Source: DASXTW01 sp046726275
Lineage (GTDB): Bacteria; Actinomycetota; UBA4738
Assembly (NCBI GenBank): GCA_046726275.1
Contig: JBKPAF010000083.1
Coordinates: 1-62,870 of the forward strand
Length of the DNA stretch: 62,870 nucleotides
Direction of reading: 5' to 3'
Shown here: positions 44,163 to 53,059 of the stretch, piece after piece
How the letters are laid out: every line of letters begins with the position of its first letter
Numbering within the stretch: the stretch's first letter is position 1
Position numbers and translations under genes: made by a program
The notes under the pieces: model-generated
Told to the model about the DNA's origin: nothing
The model's input: the letters and a program-made list of their open reading frames with translations, nothing else
Database searches by the model: none

Positions 44163-46637
44163 CTACGTCTCCTGTCCCGCGAGCTCGACCGGGGGCGTGT
44201 CGGGCGAGACCGGCGCGTGCTCGAACACGATCTCGCCATCGTGGGCGTGGACGATGACGGTCTCTCCGGCCTTGAACTCCTTCCACAGGAGCTTCTCCGA
44301 CAGCGGGTCCTCGACCAGGCGCTGAATGGTCCGACGGAGAGGCCGAGCGCCCAGCGCGGGGTCGTATCCCTTCTCTGCGAGGAGGTTCTTCGCGTCGTCG
44401 GTGAGCTCGATGTCGACGTCCTTGGCCTTCAGCTGTTCCCGGACCCGCCGCATCATGAGGTCGACGATGGCCTTGACGTCCTCACGGGACAGCGAGTGGA
44501 ACACGATGACCTCGTCGATCCGGTTCAGGAACTCGGGGCGGAAGGACCGCTTCAGCTCTTCCATGACCCGTTCCTTCATCCGGTCATAGGTCACCTGCTC
44601 GTCGGCCTTTGCCGCGAACCCGATGCCGGCTCCCTTCTGGATGTCCCGGGTCCCGAGGTTCGAGGTCATGATGATCACGGTGTTCTTGAAGTCCACCGTG
44701 TGCCCCTGGGCATCCGTAAGGTGCCCGTCCTCCAGGATCTGCAGCAACGTGTTGAAGACATCCGGGTGGGCCTTCTCGATCTCGTCGAAGAGAACGACGG
44801 AGAAGGGCTTGCGCCGGACGGCCTCGGTGAGCTGTCCACCCTCTTCGTAGCCCACGTATCCGGGGGGCGACCCGATCAACCGGGACACCGTGTGCTTCTC
44901 CATGTACTCGGACATGTCGAGCTGGATCAAGGCGTCCTCGTCACCGAAGAGGAACTCGGCCAGCGCCTTGGACAGCTCCGTCTTGCCCACTCCAGAGGGT
45001 CCGAGGAAGATGAACGAGCCCGAGGGACGCTTGGGATCCTTCAGTCCGGCCCGGGTCCGCCGAATGGACTTCGACACCGCGGTGAGCGCCTCCTCCTGAT
45101 CGACGATGCGCTTGTGCAGCTCGTCCTCCATCCGCAGCAGCTTCTCGGTCTCCTCTTCCGTGAGCTTGAACACGGGGATGCCGGTCCAGGCCGAGAGGAC
45201 CTCCGCGATCTCCTCTTCGTCGACTTCCGACAGGACGTCCATCTCGCCCGACTTCCACTCGCGCTCGCGCGTGGCCTTCTCTTCGAGCAGATGGCGCTCG
45301 TCGTCGCGGAGCCGGGCCGCCCGCTCGAAGTCCTGGGCGTCGATGGCCGATTCCTTCTTCATCCGGACCTCGGCGATCTTCTCGTCCATCTCCCGGACCG
45401 ACGGTGGAGCAGTCATGCGGCGGATCCGCATGCGAGATCCCGCTTCGTCGATCAGATCGATGGCCTTGTCCGGCAGGAACCGGTCGCTGATGTAGCGGTC
45501 GGAGAGATTGGCCGCCGCGACGAGGGCCTCGTCGGTGAACGAGACGCGGTGGTGGGCCTCGTACCGGTCCCGCAGTCCCTTGAGGATGTCGATGGTGTGA
45601 GCCACGGTTGGCTGATCGACATAGATGGGCTGGAACCGGCGCTCGAGGGCGGCGTCCTTCTCCAGATGCTTGCGATATTCATCGCGGGTGGTTGCGCCGA
45701 TCGTCTGGAGCTCGCCGCGGGCCAGCATGGGCTTGAGGATGGATGCGGCGTCGATGGCCCCTTCGGCCGCTCCCGCTCCCACCAGCGTGTGCAGCTCGTC
45801 GATGAACAGCACGATGTCCCCGCGGGTCTTGATCTCCTTCAGCACCTTCTTCAGGCGCTCCTCGAAGTCACCGCGGTACCGCGACCCCGCGACCAGCGCC
45901 CCGAGGTCCAAGGTGTAGATCTGCTTGCCCTTGAGCGTCTCGGGCACATCGCCCTTCACGATCTTGGTTGCCAGTCCCTCCACGATGGCGGTCTTGCCGA
46001 CACCGGGCTCGCCGATGAGCACAGGATTGTTCTTCGTCCGGCGGGACAGGACCTGCATGACCCGCTCGATCTCCTTCTCACGTCCGATCACCGGGTCGAG
46101 CTTGGTGTCTCGAGCGAGCTGGGTCAGGTTGCGCCCGAACTGATCGAGCACCATCGATCCCTGGGGGCTCTGCTCGCCGGGCTGCCCTTCTCCCTTGCCC
46201 GCGTACCCCTGAAGGAGCTGGATGACCTGCTGACGGACCCTGTTGAGGTCTGCCCCCAGCTTCTGGAGGACCTGGGCGGCCACACCCTCACCCTCCCGGA
46301 TCAGGCCGAGCAGGATGTGCTCGGTGCCGATGTAGTTGTGTCCGAGCTGCAGGGCCTCACGCAGGGACAGCTCGAGGACTTTCTTGGCCCTTGGGGTGAA
46401 GGGGATGTGCCCGGTGGGCGCGGCCTGTCCCTGGCCGATGATCTCCTCCACCTGGGATCGGACTGCTTCCAAGGAAATTCCCAGGGATTCCAGAGCTTTT
46501 GCCGCGACTCCTTCACCCTCGTGGATCAGCCCGAGCAGGATGTGCTCGGTGCCGATGTAGTTGTGATTGAGCATCCTCGCCTCTTCCTGGGCAAGGACGA
46601 CCACGCGTCGCGCTCGGTCCGTGAAGCGCTCAAACAT
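44163..46637 (-). CDS. clpC: ATP-dependent Clp protease ATPase subunit ClpC
   Basis: 824 residues. Unfoldase that feeds substrates to ClpP. Two N-terminal Clp-N repeats are visible, each with NYIGTEHILLGLI. AAA domain 1 has Walker A GEPGVGKTAIVEG. A middle domain with UVR-type segment FERAARLRDDERHLLEEK distinguishes ClpC from ClpA/ClpB. AAA domain 2 has GPSGVGKTELSKALAEFLFG. The ClpP-docking loop is probably in IQKGAGIGFAAKADEQ (IGF). ATG at 46637 with GAGGAAACGAG upstream. clpP is not in the window. A consensus -10 box and a ClgR-like site lie upstream. Confidence 0.97.
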   Translation of the reverse strand: MFERFTDRARRVVVLAQEEARMLNHNYIGTEHILLGLIHEGEGVAAKALESLGISLEAVRSQVEEIIGQGQAAPTGHIPFTPRAKKVLELSLREALQLGHNYIGTEHILLGLIREGEGVAAQVLQKLGADLNRVRQQVIQLLQGYAGKGEGQPGEQSPQGSMVLDQFGRNLTQLARDTKLDPVIGREKEIERVMQVLSRRTKNNPVLIGEPGVGKTAIVEGLATKIVKGDVPETLKGKQIYTLDLGALVAGSRYRGDFEERLKKVLKEIKTRGDIVLFIDELHTLVGAGAAEGAIDAASILKPMLARGELQTIGATTRDEYRKHLEKDAALERRFQPIYVDQPTVAHTIDILKGLRDRYEAHHRVSFTDEALVAAANLSDRYISDRFLPDKAIDLIDEAGSRMRIRRMTAPPSVREMDEKIAEVRMKKESAIDAQDFERAARLRDDERHLLEEKATREREWKSGEMDVLSEVDEEEIAEVLSAWTGIPVFKLTEEETEKLLRMEDELHKRIVDQEEALTAVSKSIRRTRAGLKDPKRPSGSFIFLGPSGVGKTELSKALAEFLFGDEDALIQLDMSEYMEKHTVSRLIGSPPGYVGYEEGGQLTEAVRRKPFSVVLFDEIEKAHPDVFNTLLQILEDGHLTDAQGHTVDFKNTVIIMTSNLGTRDIQKGAGIGFAAKADEQVTYDRMKERVMEELKRSFRPEFLNRIDEVIVFHSLSREDVKAIVDLMMRRVREQLKAKDVDIELTDDAKNLLAEKGYDPALGARPLRRTIQRLVEDPLSEKLLWKEFKAGETVIVHAHDGEIVFEHAPVSPDTPPVELAGQET

Positions 46638-46744
46638 CTCGTTTCCTCCGGGCCCACACCTGAGCCCTGGTCATTCTCTCCCCGAGGATCAGCGGACCAC
46701 GTCCTCCCCTCTGGGCGAAAGAAGCGCCCTGGTGACGCTTGCCG

Positions 46745-46755
46745 CGCCCAGAGCG
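46745..46755 (-). promoter_or_regulatory. ClgR-like operator in the clpC leader
   Basis: CGCTCTGGGCG on the minus strand fits the CGC-N5-GCG core of ClgR sites, which control clpC and clpP in actinobacteria. It starts about 15 bases after the -10 box. Match by eye only and clgR is not in the window. Confidence 0.3.
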
Positions 46756-46769
46756 CCTCCCGGAAGGCG

Positions 46770-46775
46770 ATTATA
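46770..46775 (-). promoter_or_regulatory. -10 box of the clpC promoter
   Basis: A perfect TATAAT on the minus strand, 133 bases before the clpC ATG. The -35 region (about TAGTTA at 16-17 bases) is weak, as in activator-dependent promoters. Confidence 0.55.
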
Positions 46776-46950
46776 CCCGCGGGCTACGACCTAACTACTA
46801 GCGTGGAAACCACCGGCTCCGACGTGGGTTTTTCCCCCATCGCCGTGGCCTCGTCAGGTCGTTTCCGTCCTGTCCCGCACCTCCTTCAACAAGTTATTCG
46901 GGCGATGGCTTCCCCGGGATTAGCTTCGTGCGGTTTTGCCGCCCTTCGCC

Positions 46951-48309
46951 TTAATGCAACTGGTCCCGGGATGCCAGCGAGCGGATCCCATATCGCGAGC
47001 GGAAGAACTTCGGACCAGGCTGGTTCCTGCGCCAGAAGGGGAAGAAGACTCGTCGGTCGAAGTCCAGGACGCTGGTCCTCGCCCCGTCATACGTGAACGT
47101 CCGCATGATCGCCCGCCATGGCTCGCTTCCCGGCTCTTGCCAGGGATCGACCCGTTCGTCCGGGCCGGCAACCGCGAACAAGCCGAGCTGGTCCCTCGGG
47201 CCGATGACGTGGTCGTCTGGTCCCAGCTCGATGGGGAAGCCCGAGTAGAGCGAGTCCCTCACCGCCTCCAAGGCGTTGATGAGCCTCCGGCCTCCAGCTC
47301 CGCCCGTCCGGACCAGGGCATCGGCCAGGAGCCTCACCGCGTCGTAGCCCTCCTGTTCCATCCCCGAGGGGTCGCGCCCGAAGGCCGCCCGGAATCGATT
47401 CCGGAACAGGCGGATCCGCCGGATCGGCTCGGCCCAGCCTGCCCATGTGTAGAGGCCCAGGGCGGCCGTCCCCGGGGGCAGGCGGGACCGGGCGGCCAGG
47501 AGGGCGGAGCCTCCCACGATCCTCGGAGGATCAGGAACCGCTGCGAGCGCCCGCGCCATCCGGTCGGAGTCCGAGGGAGAGCCGAACACGATCACGGCGT
47601 CAGTCTTCGACGCGCGAGCCAGAGCCCTCGGGGGTGGATCGCCGCCGGCGTCGTACCGGATTCCCCACGCCAGCCGTCCCCCCCAGTAGTTGAGGCCGCG
47701 CTGGGTGGCGGCCTCCGCCTGCGCGGACTCCTGTCCCGACCCGACGAAGCCGATCGACCCCGCCCGGCGATCTCGAACCAGGTACCTGGCGATCGCGTGA
47801 GCCTGCCATTCCCATGGGATCGTGCTCTGAAAGGCCTGCCGGAACAGCCCGCGGCCCGTGTAGAGGTCGCCCCCCAGGAGAAACACAGACTTCTGCCGAC
47901 GCTGGAATTGAGTCCGCAGAGGGGAGAGTGCGTGCCCCTCGTCGACGAAGAGCAGCGCCGGCGAGTCGCTGGCGAGCAGCCCTTCGACCAGTCGAGTCGC
48001 GCCCTCCGAGCTGCCCTCGTCATCGTGGATGGCCAGCGAGAGCCGGCGGCCGCCGATGCCCCCGCCCTGGTTGACCTCGTCGACGGCAAGGCCGATCCCG
48101 TCCAGGTACGAGCGATAACCCTCGGCCTGGACCCCGCTCCTTTCTGCCACCACCTCGAGCACGAGGTCGTCGCCGGCCGGAGAAGGCGGAGGGAGGGTGC
48201 CTCGGGTGGGCGCGGGTCGGGACGACGCAGCGTCCGGCACGTTCCCCTCCCCGGTACAGGAGACAGTGAACACGGCCAGGACCACGGCGACGACGAACCT
48301 TCGAGGCAC
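46951..48309 (-). CDS. type-1 periplasmic-binding-protein-like lipoprotein (amino-acid/urea ABC type)
   Basis: 452 residues. The signal peptide RRFVVAVVLAVFTVSC ends at lipobox Cys18. The mature part is a two-lobed type-1 binding fold as in LivJ-type proteins: GIGLAVDEVNQGGGIGGRRL, ALLFVDEGHALSPLRTQ, VGSGQESAQAEAATQRGLNYW and GYDAVRLLADALVRTGGAGG. No permease or ATPase genes accompany it, so it may be a sensor or a stray binding subunit. It ends the lysS transcription unit (48 bases after the lysS stop) and precedes clpC, where mycobacteria have lsr2. Ligand unknown. Confidence 0.85.
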   Translation of the reverse strand: MPRRFVVAVVLAVFTVSCTGEGNVPDAASSRPAPTRGTLPPPSPAGDDLVLEVVAERSGVQAEGYRSYLDGIGLAVDEVNQGGGIGGRRLSLAIHDDEGSSEGATRLVEGLLASDSPALLFVDEGHALSPLRTQFQRRQKSVFLLGGDLYTGRGLFRQAFQSTIPWEWQAHAIARYLVRDRRAGSIGFVGSGQESAQAEAATQRGLNYWGGRLAWGIRYDAGGDPPPRALARASKTDAVIVFGSPSDSDRMARALAAVPDPPRIVGGSALLAARSRLPPGTAALGLYTWAGWAEPIRRIRLFRNRFRAAFGRDPSGMEQEGYDAVRLLADALVRTGGAGGRRLINALEAVRDSLYSGFPIELGPDDHVIGPRDQLGLFAVAGPDERVDPWQEPGSEPWRAIMRTFTYDGARTSVLDFDRRVFFPFWRRNQPGPKFFRSRYGIRSLASRDQLH

Positions 48310-48357
48310 TCGCCAGAGCCTACGGGCCGGACGGCCGGTTTGTTCCGTCGATCCCGG

Positions 48358-49893
48358 TCAGCCCTGATCGCCGCGAGGCGCCGGTCGGAGGTGCGGAAAA
48401 AGGATGACGTCCCGGATAGAGGGGACATCGGCAAGGATCATGGTGACCCTGTCGACCCCCACGCCGATCCCCCCGGCCGGAGGCATGCCGTGCTCCAGGG
48501 CCTCCAGGAAATCCTCATCGAGAGGATGGGCCTCTTCGTCCCCGCCTCGCCGAAGACGCTGCTGATCGAGGAACCTGGCGCGCTGCTCGTCGGGGTCCGT
48601 AAGCTCCGAATAGGCCGGGCCGATCTCCATGCCGGCGATCATGTGATCGAACTGCTCCGTTAGTCCCGGGGAGCTCCTGTGGGGCCTGGCCAGAGGCGAC
48701 ACCTCGCGGGGGAAGTCCATGACGAAGGCGGGATCCCACATGAGGTGCTCGACGCGCTTCTCGTACAGCTCCAGCAGGATCTTTCCGGGTCCCCACTCGG
48801 GCTCGACGTCCACGCTCGAGCGCTCCGCCAGCTCGGCCAACGGTTCCCGTTCGAGGACCACCGGCTCTTCGAGCGCCTCCGAGACAACGTCCGCCAGCGT
48901 GATCCGCCGCCACGGCCGTTGGAGGTCCAGAGCCCGCCCCTGGTAGTCGAACCGAAGGCTGCCTCGGACGGCCACAGCGGCTTCCCGGAGCAGCGCCTCG
49001 GCCAGTTCCATCATGTCCTCGTACGTCCCGTAGGCCATGTAGGCCTCGAGCATCGTGAACTCGGGGTTGTGCTGTCGGTCCAAGCCCTCGTTGCGAAAGT
49101 TGCGGCCGATCTCGTAGACGCGCTCGATGCCGCCGACCAGCAGCCGCTTCAGGTACAGCTCCGGGGCGATCCGCAGGTACAGGGGCATGTCGAGCGCCCG
49201 GTGGTGGGTGACGAAGGGCCTGGCCAGCGCGCCACCGTGCGTTGCCTGCAGGGCCGGCGTCTCGACTTCGACGTAGCCCCGCTCGTCGAGGACCCTCCGG
49301 AAGGCCTTGACAATCTGAGCCCGAGTCCACACGATGCGCCGGCTCTCCGGGTTCGCGGCGAGGTCGAGGTACCGCCTTCGGTGGCGAGCCTCGGGGTCGC
49401 GCAATCCGTGCCACTTCTCGGGCATGGGCCGGCGAGCCTTCGTCAGAAGCGTCAAGCGCTCGACCAGGATGGACAGCTCACCGCGCCTGGTTCTCACCAC
49501 CGGGCCTTCCGCCCCCACGATGTCGCCCAGGTCGAGGAGGTCAACGAGCTCGTACCCATCACCCATCGTGTCGTGCCGCAGGTAGAGCTGTAGGTCGCCG
49601 GTGGAGTCGCGGAGTGTGGCGAACGACAGCTTGCCCTGCCGCCTCAGGAGCACGAGGCGGCCCGCAACGGCCCGCCGGTCCTCGGTCTCAGCCCCCGGGG
49701 CGAGGTCCTCATAGCGCTCGTGGAGCTCCTTCGCGTGGGTGTTCTTGTGGAAGCGCAGGGCGTAGGGCTCGACCCCCCGTTCGCGGAGACGGGCCAGGGC
49801 GTCCCGTCGAGCCTGAAGAACTTCCTGGAGGCGGCCCCGCTGCTCCTGGGGCTCCGGCTCGGAGCTCGACGGGCTGCCCGGGTCGTCACTCAT
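48358..49893 (-). CDS. lysS: lysyl-tRNA synthetase, class II
   Basis: 511 residues. An N-terminal OB-fold anticodon-binding domain (VAGRLVLLRRQGKLSFATLRD) precedes the class II core. Motif 2 is YEIGRNFRNEGLDRQHNPEF and motif 3 is GGIGVGVDRVTMIL. Charges tRNA-Lys in the cytosol. ATG at 49893 overlaps the coaX stop by eight bases, so the two are co-transcribed. A disordered N-terminal tail of about 20 residues precedes the first helix. Confidence 0.97.
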   Translation of the reverse strand: MSDDPGSPSSSEPEPQEQRGRLQEVLQARRDALARLRERGVEPYALRFHKNTHAKELHERYEDLAPGAETEDRRAVAGRLVLLRRQGKLSFATLRDSTGDLQLYLRHDTMGDGYELVDLLDLGDIVGAEGPVVRTRRGELSILVERLTLLTKARRPMPEKWHGLRDPEARHRRRYLDLAANPESRRIVWTRAQIVKAFRRVLDERGYVEVETPALQATHGGALARPFVTHHRALDMPLYLRIAPELYLKRLLVGGIERVYEIGRNFRNEGLDRQHNPEFTMLEAYMAYGTYEDMMELAEALLREAAVAVRGSLRFDYQGRALDLQRPWRRITLADVVSEALEEPVVLEREPLAELAERSSVDVEPEWGPGKILLELYEKRVEHLMWDPAFVMDFPREVSPLARPHRSSPGLTEQFDHMIAGMEIGPAYSELTDPDEQRARFLDQQRLRRGGDEEAHPLDEDFLEALEHGMPPAGGIGVGVDRVTMILADVPSIRDVILFPHLRPAPRGDQG

Positions 49894-50665
49894 CCCGGGC
49901 GGTGTTCTTCTCGAAGATCAACCGGAGGCCTTCCAGAGTGAGCCAGGGCTCGTGATGGTCGACGGTCTGGCAGAGAGGCACGACCACATCGGCCAGCCCG
50001 CCGGTAGCAACCACGACGGCGTCTCCCCCGAGCTCCTTCTGCATGCGTTCCACCATCCCGTCCACCTCGGAGGCGGTGCCGAACAGGAGGCCGGATTGGA
50101 GCGCCTCGATCGTGTTCTTCCCGATCACCGAGCGAGGGGGGACGATCTCCACCCTGGGGAGGCGATCGGCAACGCGGGACAGCCCTGCGGCCGAGACCTG
50201 TACGCCCGGGGCGATGGCTCCGCCCAGATACTCGCCACGATCCGACACGGCGTCGTACGTGATGGCCGTCCCGAAGTCGATGACCAAGCATGGGCCGCCG
50301 TACTTGTCGAACGCCGCCAGCGCGTTGACGATCCGGTCGGCCCCCACCTCCTTGGGGTTGTCCGTCTGAATGGAGATCCCCGTCTTGATCCCGGGCTCGA
50401 CCACTACAGGCTGGAAGTGGAAGTAGTTGCGCACCATCTCCCGGAGGGCCTGGGTCTGGTCGGGCACGACGCTGGCCAGGGCCACGCCCGTGATCTGCCG
50501 GCTGAACGACAGCCCCGCTTGTTCGAGGAAGCCTCCGAACAGGAGGGCCAGCTCGTCGGCCGTTCGCTCGTGCTGGGTTGCCGTCCGCCATTTCCAGGTG
50601 AGCTCGTCACCCTCGAAGACCCCCAGGACGGTCTGTGTGTTCCCCACGTCGATCGCCAGCAGCAC
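49886..50665 (-). CDS. coaX: type III pantothenate kinase
   Basis: 259 residues. Phosphorylates pantothenate, the first step of CoA synthesis from the vitamin. ASKHA-fold motifs: LLAIDVGNTQTVLGVFEGD (phosphate binding), NPKEVGADRIVNALAAF and VIDFGTAITYDAVS (catalytic Asp), GGAIAPGVQVSAAGL. It lies between panC and lysS as in mycobacteria, but panD is missing from the usual place beside panC. ATG start. Confidence 0.96.
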   Translation of the reverse strand: MLLAIDVGNTQTVLGVFEGDELTWKWRTATQHERTADELALLFGGFLEQAGLSFSRQITGVALASVVPDQTQALREMVRNYFHFQPVVVEPGIKTGISIQTDNPKEVGADRIVNALAAFDKYGGPCLVIDFGTAITYDAVSDRGEYLGGAIAPGVQVSAAGLSRVADRLPRVEIVPPRSVIGKNTIEALQSGLLFGTASEVDGMVERMQKELGGDAVVVATGGLADVVVPLCQTVDHHEPWLTLEGLRLIFEKNTARDE

Positions 50666-50675
50666 GTTCCGCCTC

Positions 50676-51563
50676 CTACCCGTCCTCCGTATTCTGCATG
50701 CTGCCCGACCCCCGGGCCGTCGGCAGCGCGAGGTTGTCGATCAGCCGGACGTCGCCGAAGCGGGCGGCCGCCAGCGCCCTGGCAGGCCCCTGGACGGTCG
50801 TGATCTCTTCCCAGGACTCATCGTCGACGACGGCGACGTAGTCGATCCGTCCCAACCGCTCGCTCCCGATCAGCCTGGCGATCTCGGCCCGGAGCACATC
50901 GGCGCTCCGCTCGCCCTGCCGCACTCGGGTGGCCGCATCCGACAGGGCCTCGAAGAGCACGGGCGCGGCCCGCCGCTGCTCCGTGGAGAGCCGCGCGTTC
51001 CTCGAGGAGAGGGCCAGCCCATCCGGGTCCCGGACCGTGGGGCAGGCAACCACCGTAACCTGGAAATCGAGCGAGGCGACCATCCGCCTGACCAGGGCGA
51101 GCTGTTGGGCGTCCTTCTCCCCGAAGTACGCGTTCGACGGTCCGACCATATTGAGCAGTTTCGCCACCACGGTGAGCACGGCGCGGAAGTGACCGGGCCG
51201 GGACACCCCTTCCAGCCTGTCCCCGAGCGGGCCGGGATCGACGAACACCTCGGAAGGTCCCCCCGGGTACATCTCGTCCTCGTCCGGCGCGAAGACGGCG
51301 TCCACCCCGTGGGCCTCGGCAGTCGCCAGGTCGGTTTTGAGCGAGCGTGGGTAGGTGGCGAGGTCCTGCGCGGAGGTGAACTGCAGCGGGTTCACGAAGA
51401 TCGAGATGGCCACGAAGCCGCACTCCTCGCGAGCCGATCGGAGCAATGCCTCGTGCCCGCCGTGCAGCGCGCCCATCGTTGGGACGAACCCGACCGAGAA
51501 GCCACCGTTCCGCGCCTTCTCACAGGCCACCCGGAAGTCCCTGACGGACCCGATCAGGTCCAC
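50676..51563 (-). CDS. panC: pantothenate synthetase
   Basis: 295 residues. Joins pantoate and beta-alanine using ATP. Motifs: VGFVPTMGALHGGHEALL, ISIFVNPLQF, GHFRAVLTVVAKLLN, YFGEKDAQQLALVRRMV and SSRNARL (the KMSKS-like loop). GTG at 51563 overlaps the DUF2520 stop by 10 bases. It ends 10 bases before coaX. panD (aspartate decarboxylase, source of beta-alanine) is not in the window. Confidence 0.96.
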   Translation of the reverse strand: MDLIGSVRDFRVACEKARNGGFSVGFVPTMGALHGGHEALLRSAREECGFVAISIFVNPLQFTSAQDLATYPRSLKTDLATAEAHGVDAVFAPDEDEMYPGGPSEVFVDPGPLGDRLEGVSRPGHFRAVLTVVAKLLNMVGPSNAYFGEKDAQQLALVRRMVASLDFQVTVVACPTVRDPDGLALSSRNARLSTEQRRAAPVLFEALSDAATRVRQGERSADVLRAEIARLIGSERLGRIDYVAVVDDESWEEITTVQGPARALAAARFGDVRLIDNLALPTARGSGSMQNTEDG

Positions 51564-52420
51564 CGCCCAAGCGCCTCCTCCACCTGCGCCTGGCCCTCGA
51601 CGTCGAGCCGCCCGCTCCGAAGCGCAAGTTGCACCGCCAGGCGAGCCAGCGCGACGTAGGCGGGGATCGCCTCCGGCGCCCGATCGGCCAGGGCGGACAG
51701 GTTTCGAGCGATCGTGCCGGCGTCCCCCCGCGCGGCAGGCCCGGTCAACGCCGCGCCCGGTCCTGCCGCGAAGGTCGAATCGAATGCCGACCGGGCCAGT
51801 GGCTCGAAGGCGGGCAGAGGATCCTCCAGGCCGGAGAGCCGGAACAGGTGTTCCGCCATTCCCTCCACCGCGACCAGATAGTTCGCGCAGAAGACGGCGG
51901 CCGCGTGGTAGAGGGGCTTCGCGCTTTCGGCCAGGCGGAAGGGCCTTCCCCCTACTGCGCGAGCCAGCTCCTCCCCGTGGACGATCCCCTGATCGTCGCG
52001 TGCGGTCACCGCGATCGAGCTCCTCGGTAGACGAGCCAAGCCGGTATCCACGTCGGGGAACGTCTGCAGCGGGTGCAATGAGAGCACGTCCGCTCCCATC
52101 GCCCGCCCGGAGGAAAGCACATCGAGGCCCAACGACCCAGAGAAGTGCAGGATGTGCTGTCCCGCGGCGAAGGCTCGGCGGGTTGCGAGCCGAGCGCAGG
52201 TCTCCGCGATAAGGTCGTCGGGCACACCAAGCACCACGAGCCCAGCCATCCTGGCACCTTCGTCTGCTTCTTCCTGCGGATAGAAACGGGCTCCAGGCAG
52301 GAACGCTCCGGCACGCTCCCGGGTTGCCTCGCGGCCGGAGACGGCCACGACGGAGTACCCCGCGCGCTCCCATAGGACGGCGAACGCCGTGGCGACCCTG
52401 CCCGCCCCGATCACGGCCAC
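51554..52420 (-). CDS. Rossmann-fold plus DUF2520 domain protein
   Basis: 288 residues. An N-terminal NAD(P)-binding fold (MAVIGAGRVATAFAVLWERAG, LVVLGVPDDLIAETCARL) resembles ketopantoate and pyrroline-5-carboxylate reductases. The C-terminal DUF2520 helical domain has HAAAVFCANYLVAVEGMAEHLF. The family sits directly beside panC in many actinobacteria, which has led to the suggestion of a ketopantoate-reductase-like role; that is contextual only. GTG 52420 starts just before the dinucleotide motif. Confidence 0.9.
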   Translation of the reverse strand: MAVIGAGRVATAFAVLWERAGYSVVAVSGREATRERAGAFLPGARFYPQEEADEGARMAGLVVLGVPDDLIAETCARLATRRAFAAGQHILHFSGSLGLDVLSSGRAMGADVLSLHPLQTFPDVDTGLARLPRSSIAVTARDDQGIVHGEELARAVGGRPFRLAESAKPLYHAAAVFCANYLVAVEGMAEHLFRLSGLEDPLPAFEPLARSAFDSTFAAGPGAALTGPAARGDAGTIARNLSALADRAPEAIPAYVALARLAVQLALRSGRLDVEGQAQVEEALGRWT

Positions 52421-52504
52421 GGTGGTCGAGCGGCTCTGGCTTGAACTGCGTGTCTCGATCGGTTCCGGGTCCTTTGAGCAGCGGCTACCGGACGAGCGGG
52501 CAGT

Positions 52505-53059
52505 CTACATCGGAGAACGGGAGCGGAGGGCTGGAGCGAACGGGCGCACCCCAGTGAGCATTGCCGCGCCCAGTCGGAGGTTGGCCACCGTGCGGCGGCC
52601 AGGAAGCAACGGGTCGGCCTCGAGCTCGAGCAGTGGCACGAGGACGAACCCGCGCTCGTGCATCCCTGGATGGGGAACCACCAGGCCCGGCTCGGCGATC
52701 TCCTCTCTCCCGTATCCGAGGAGATCCAGATCGATCGTCCGGGGACCCCACCGTTCGCCTCGCTCCCTTCCCATGCCCCGTTCGATGCCGAGGCACACGT
52801 CGAGGAGGGCTCTGGCCGACAGCTCCGTGTCCAGCATCACGACCGCGTTGAGATAGTCGGGCTGCGGGGGGCCGACCGGATCGGTCTCGTAGACGCGGGA
52901 CGTCCTCACCACGCGGACGCCCGCGGCCCCGCCCAGCCGGTCCACCGCTTCCTGGAGGTTCGCGAGCCTGTCTCCGAGGTTCGATCCGAGCGCAACGAAG
53001 GCTCGCACCCTTCGGTTCACCCGGCCGGTGCCACCCGAGGCCGTGGCGCTCTTCGTCAT
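52505..53059 (-). CDS. folK: 2-amino-4-hydroxy-6-hydroxymethyldihydropteridine pyrophosphokinase
   Basis: 184 residues. Folate pathway enzyme that pyrophosphorylates hydroxymethyl-dihydropterin. Signature RAFVALGSNLGDRLANLQEAV, then VYETDPVGPPQPDYLNAVV and GPRTIDLDLLGYG with VVPHPGMHERGFVLVPL. ATG at 53059 overlaps the folB stop as ATGA; the conserved core begins at about residue 18. Confidence 0.96.
   Translation of the reverse strand: MTKSATASGGTGRVNRRVRAFVALGSNLGDRLANLQEAVDRLGGAAGVRVVRTSRVYETDPVGPPQPDYLNAVVMLDTELSARALLDVCLGIERGMGRERGERWGPRTIDLDLLGYGREEIAEPGLVVPHPGMHERGFVLVPLLELEADPLLPGRRTVANLRLGAAMLTGVRPFAPALRSRSPM

Larger units (their letters stand above)
46638..46950 (-). other. structured 313-base region upstream of clpC
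   Basis: No coding potential on the clpC strand. Contents in minus-strand order from the preceding stop: hairpin GCGG-CAAAA-CCGC (46942-46930); a perfect 8-bp helix CCATCGCC (46908-46901) with GGCGATGG (46844-46837). Inside it lies an imperfect hairpin with stem CAGG/CCTG plus CG/CG and a GAAA tetraloop (46872-46855). A GTGG-TTT-CCAC hairpin follows (46813-46803), then the clpC promoter and leader. The GNRA loop forms only on the minus-strand RNA. The structures lie upstream of the -10 box, so they would belong to read-through from the upstream operon or to a separate small RNA. Confidence 0.45.

Noticed and set aside
46855..46872. Cyclic-di-GMP (GEMM) riboswitch, suggested by the GAAA-capped hairpin followed by GACGAGGCCACGG
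   Set aside because: The matching 5' half (GGGCAAACC-like) is absent next to the hairpin and the element lies upstream of the clpC -10 box; kept only as an unassigned structure.
46638..46950. HspR (HAIR) site upstream of clpC
   Set aside because: No CTTGAGT-N7-ACTCAAG repeat is visible.
44088..47096. 1002-codon open frame on the plus strand opposite clpC
   Set aside because: It is a shadow of clpC in high-G+C sequence: leucine/aspartate/glycine-rich translation with no family features, and the minus strand carries an unmistakable ClpC. The same holds for long plus-strand frames opposite groEL (158-1558), acsA (12386-14092) and ftsH (56192-58003).
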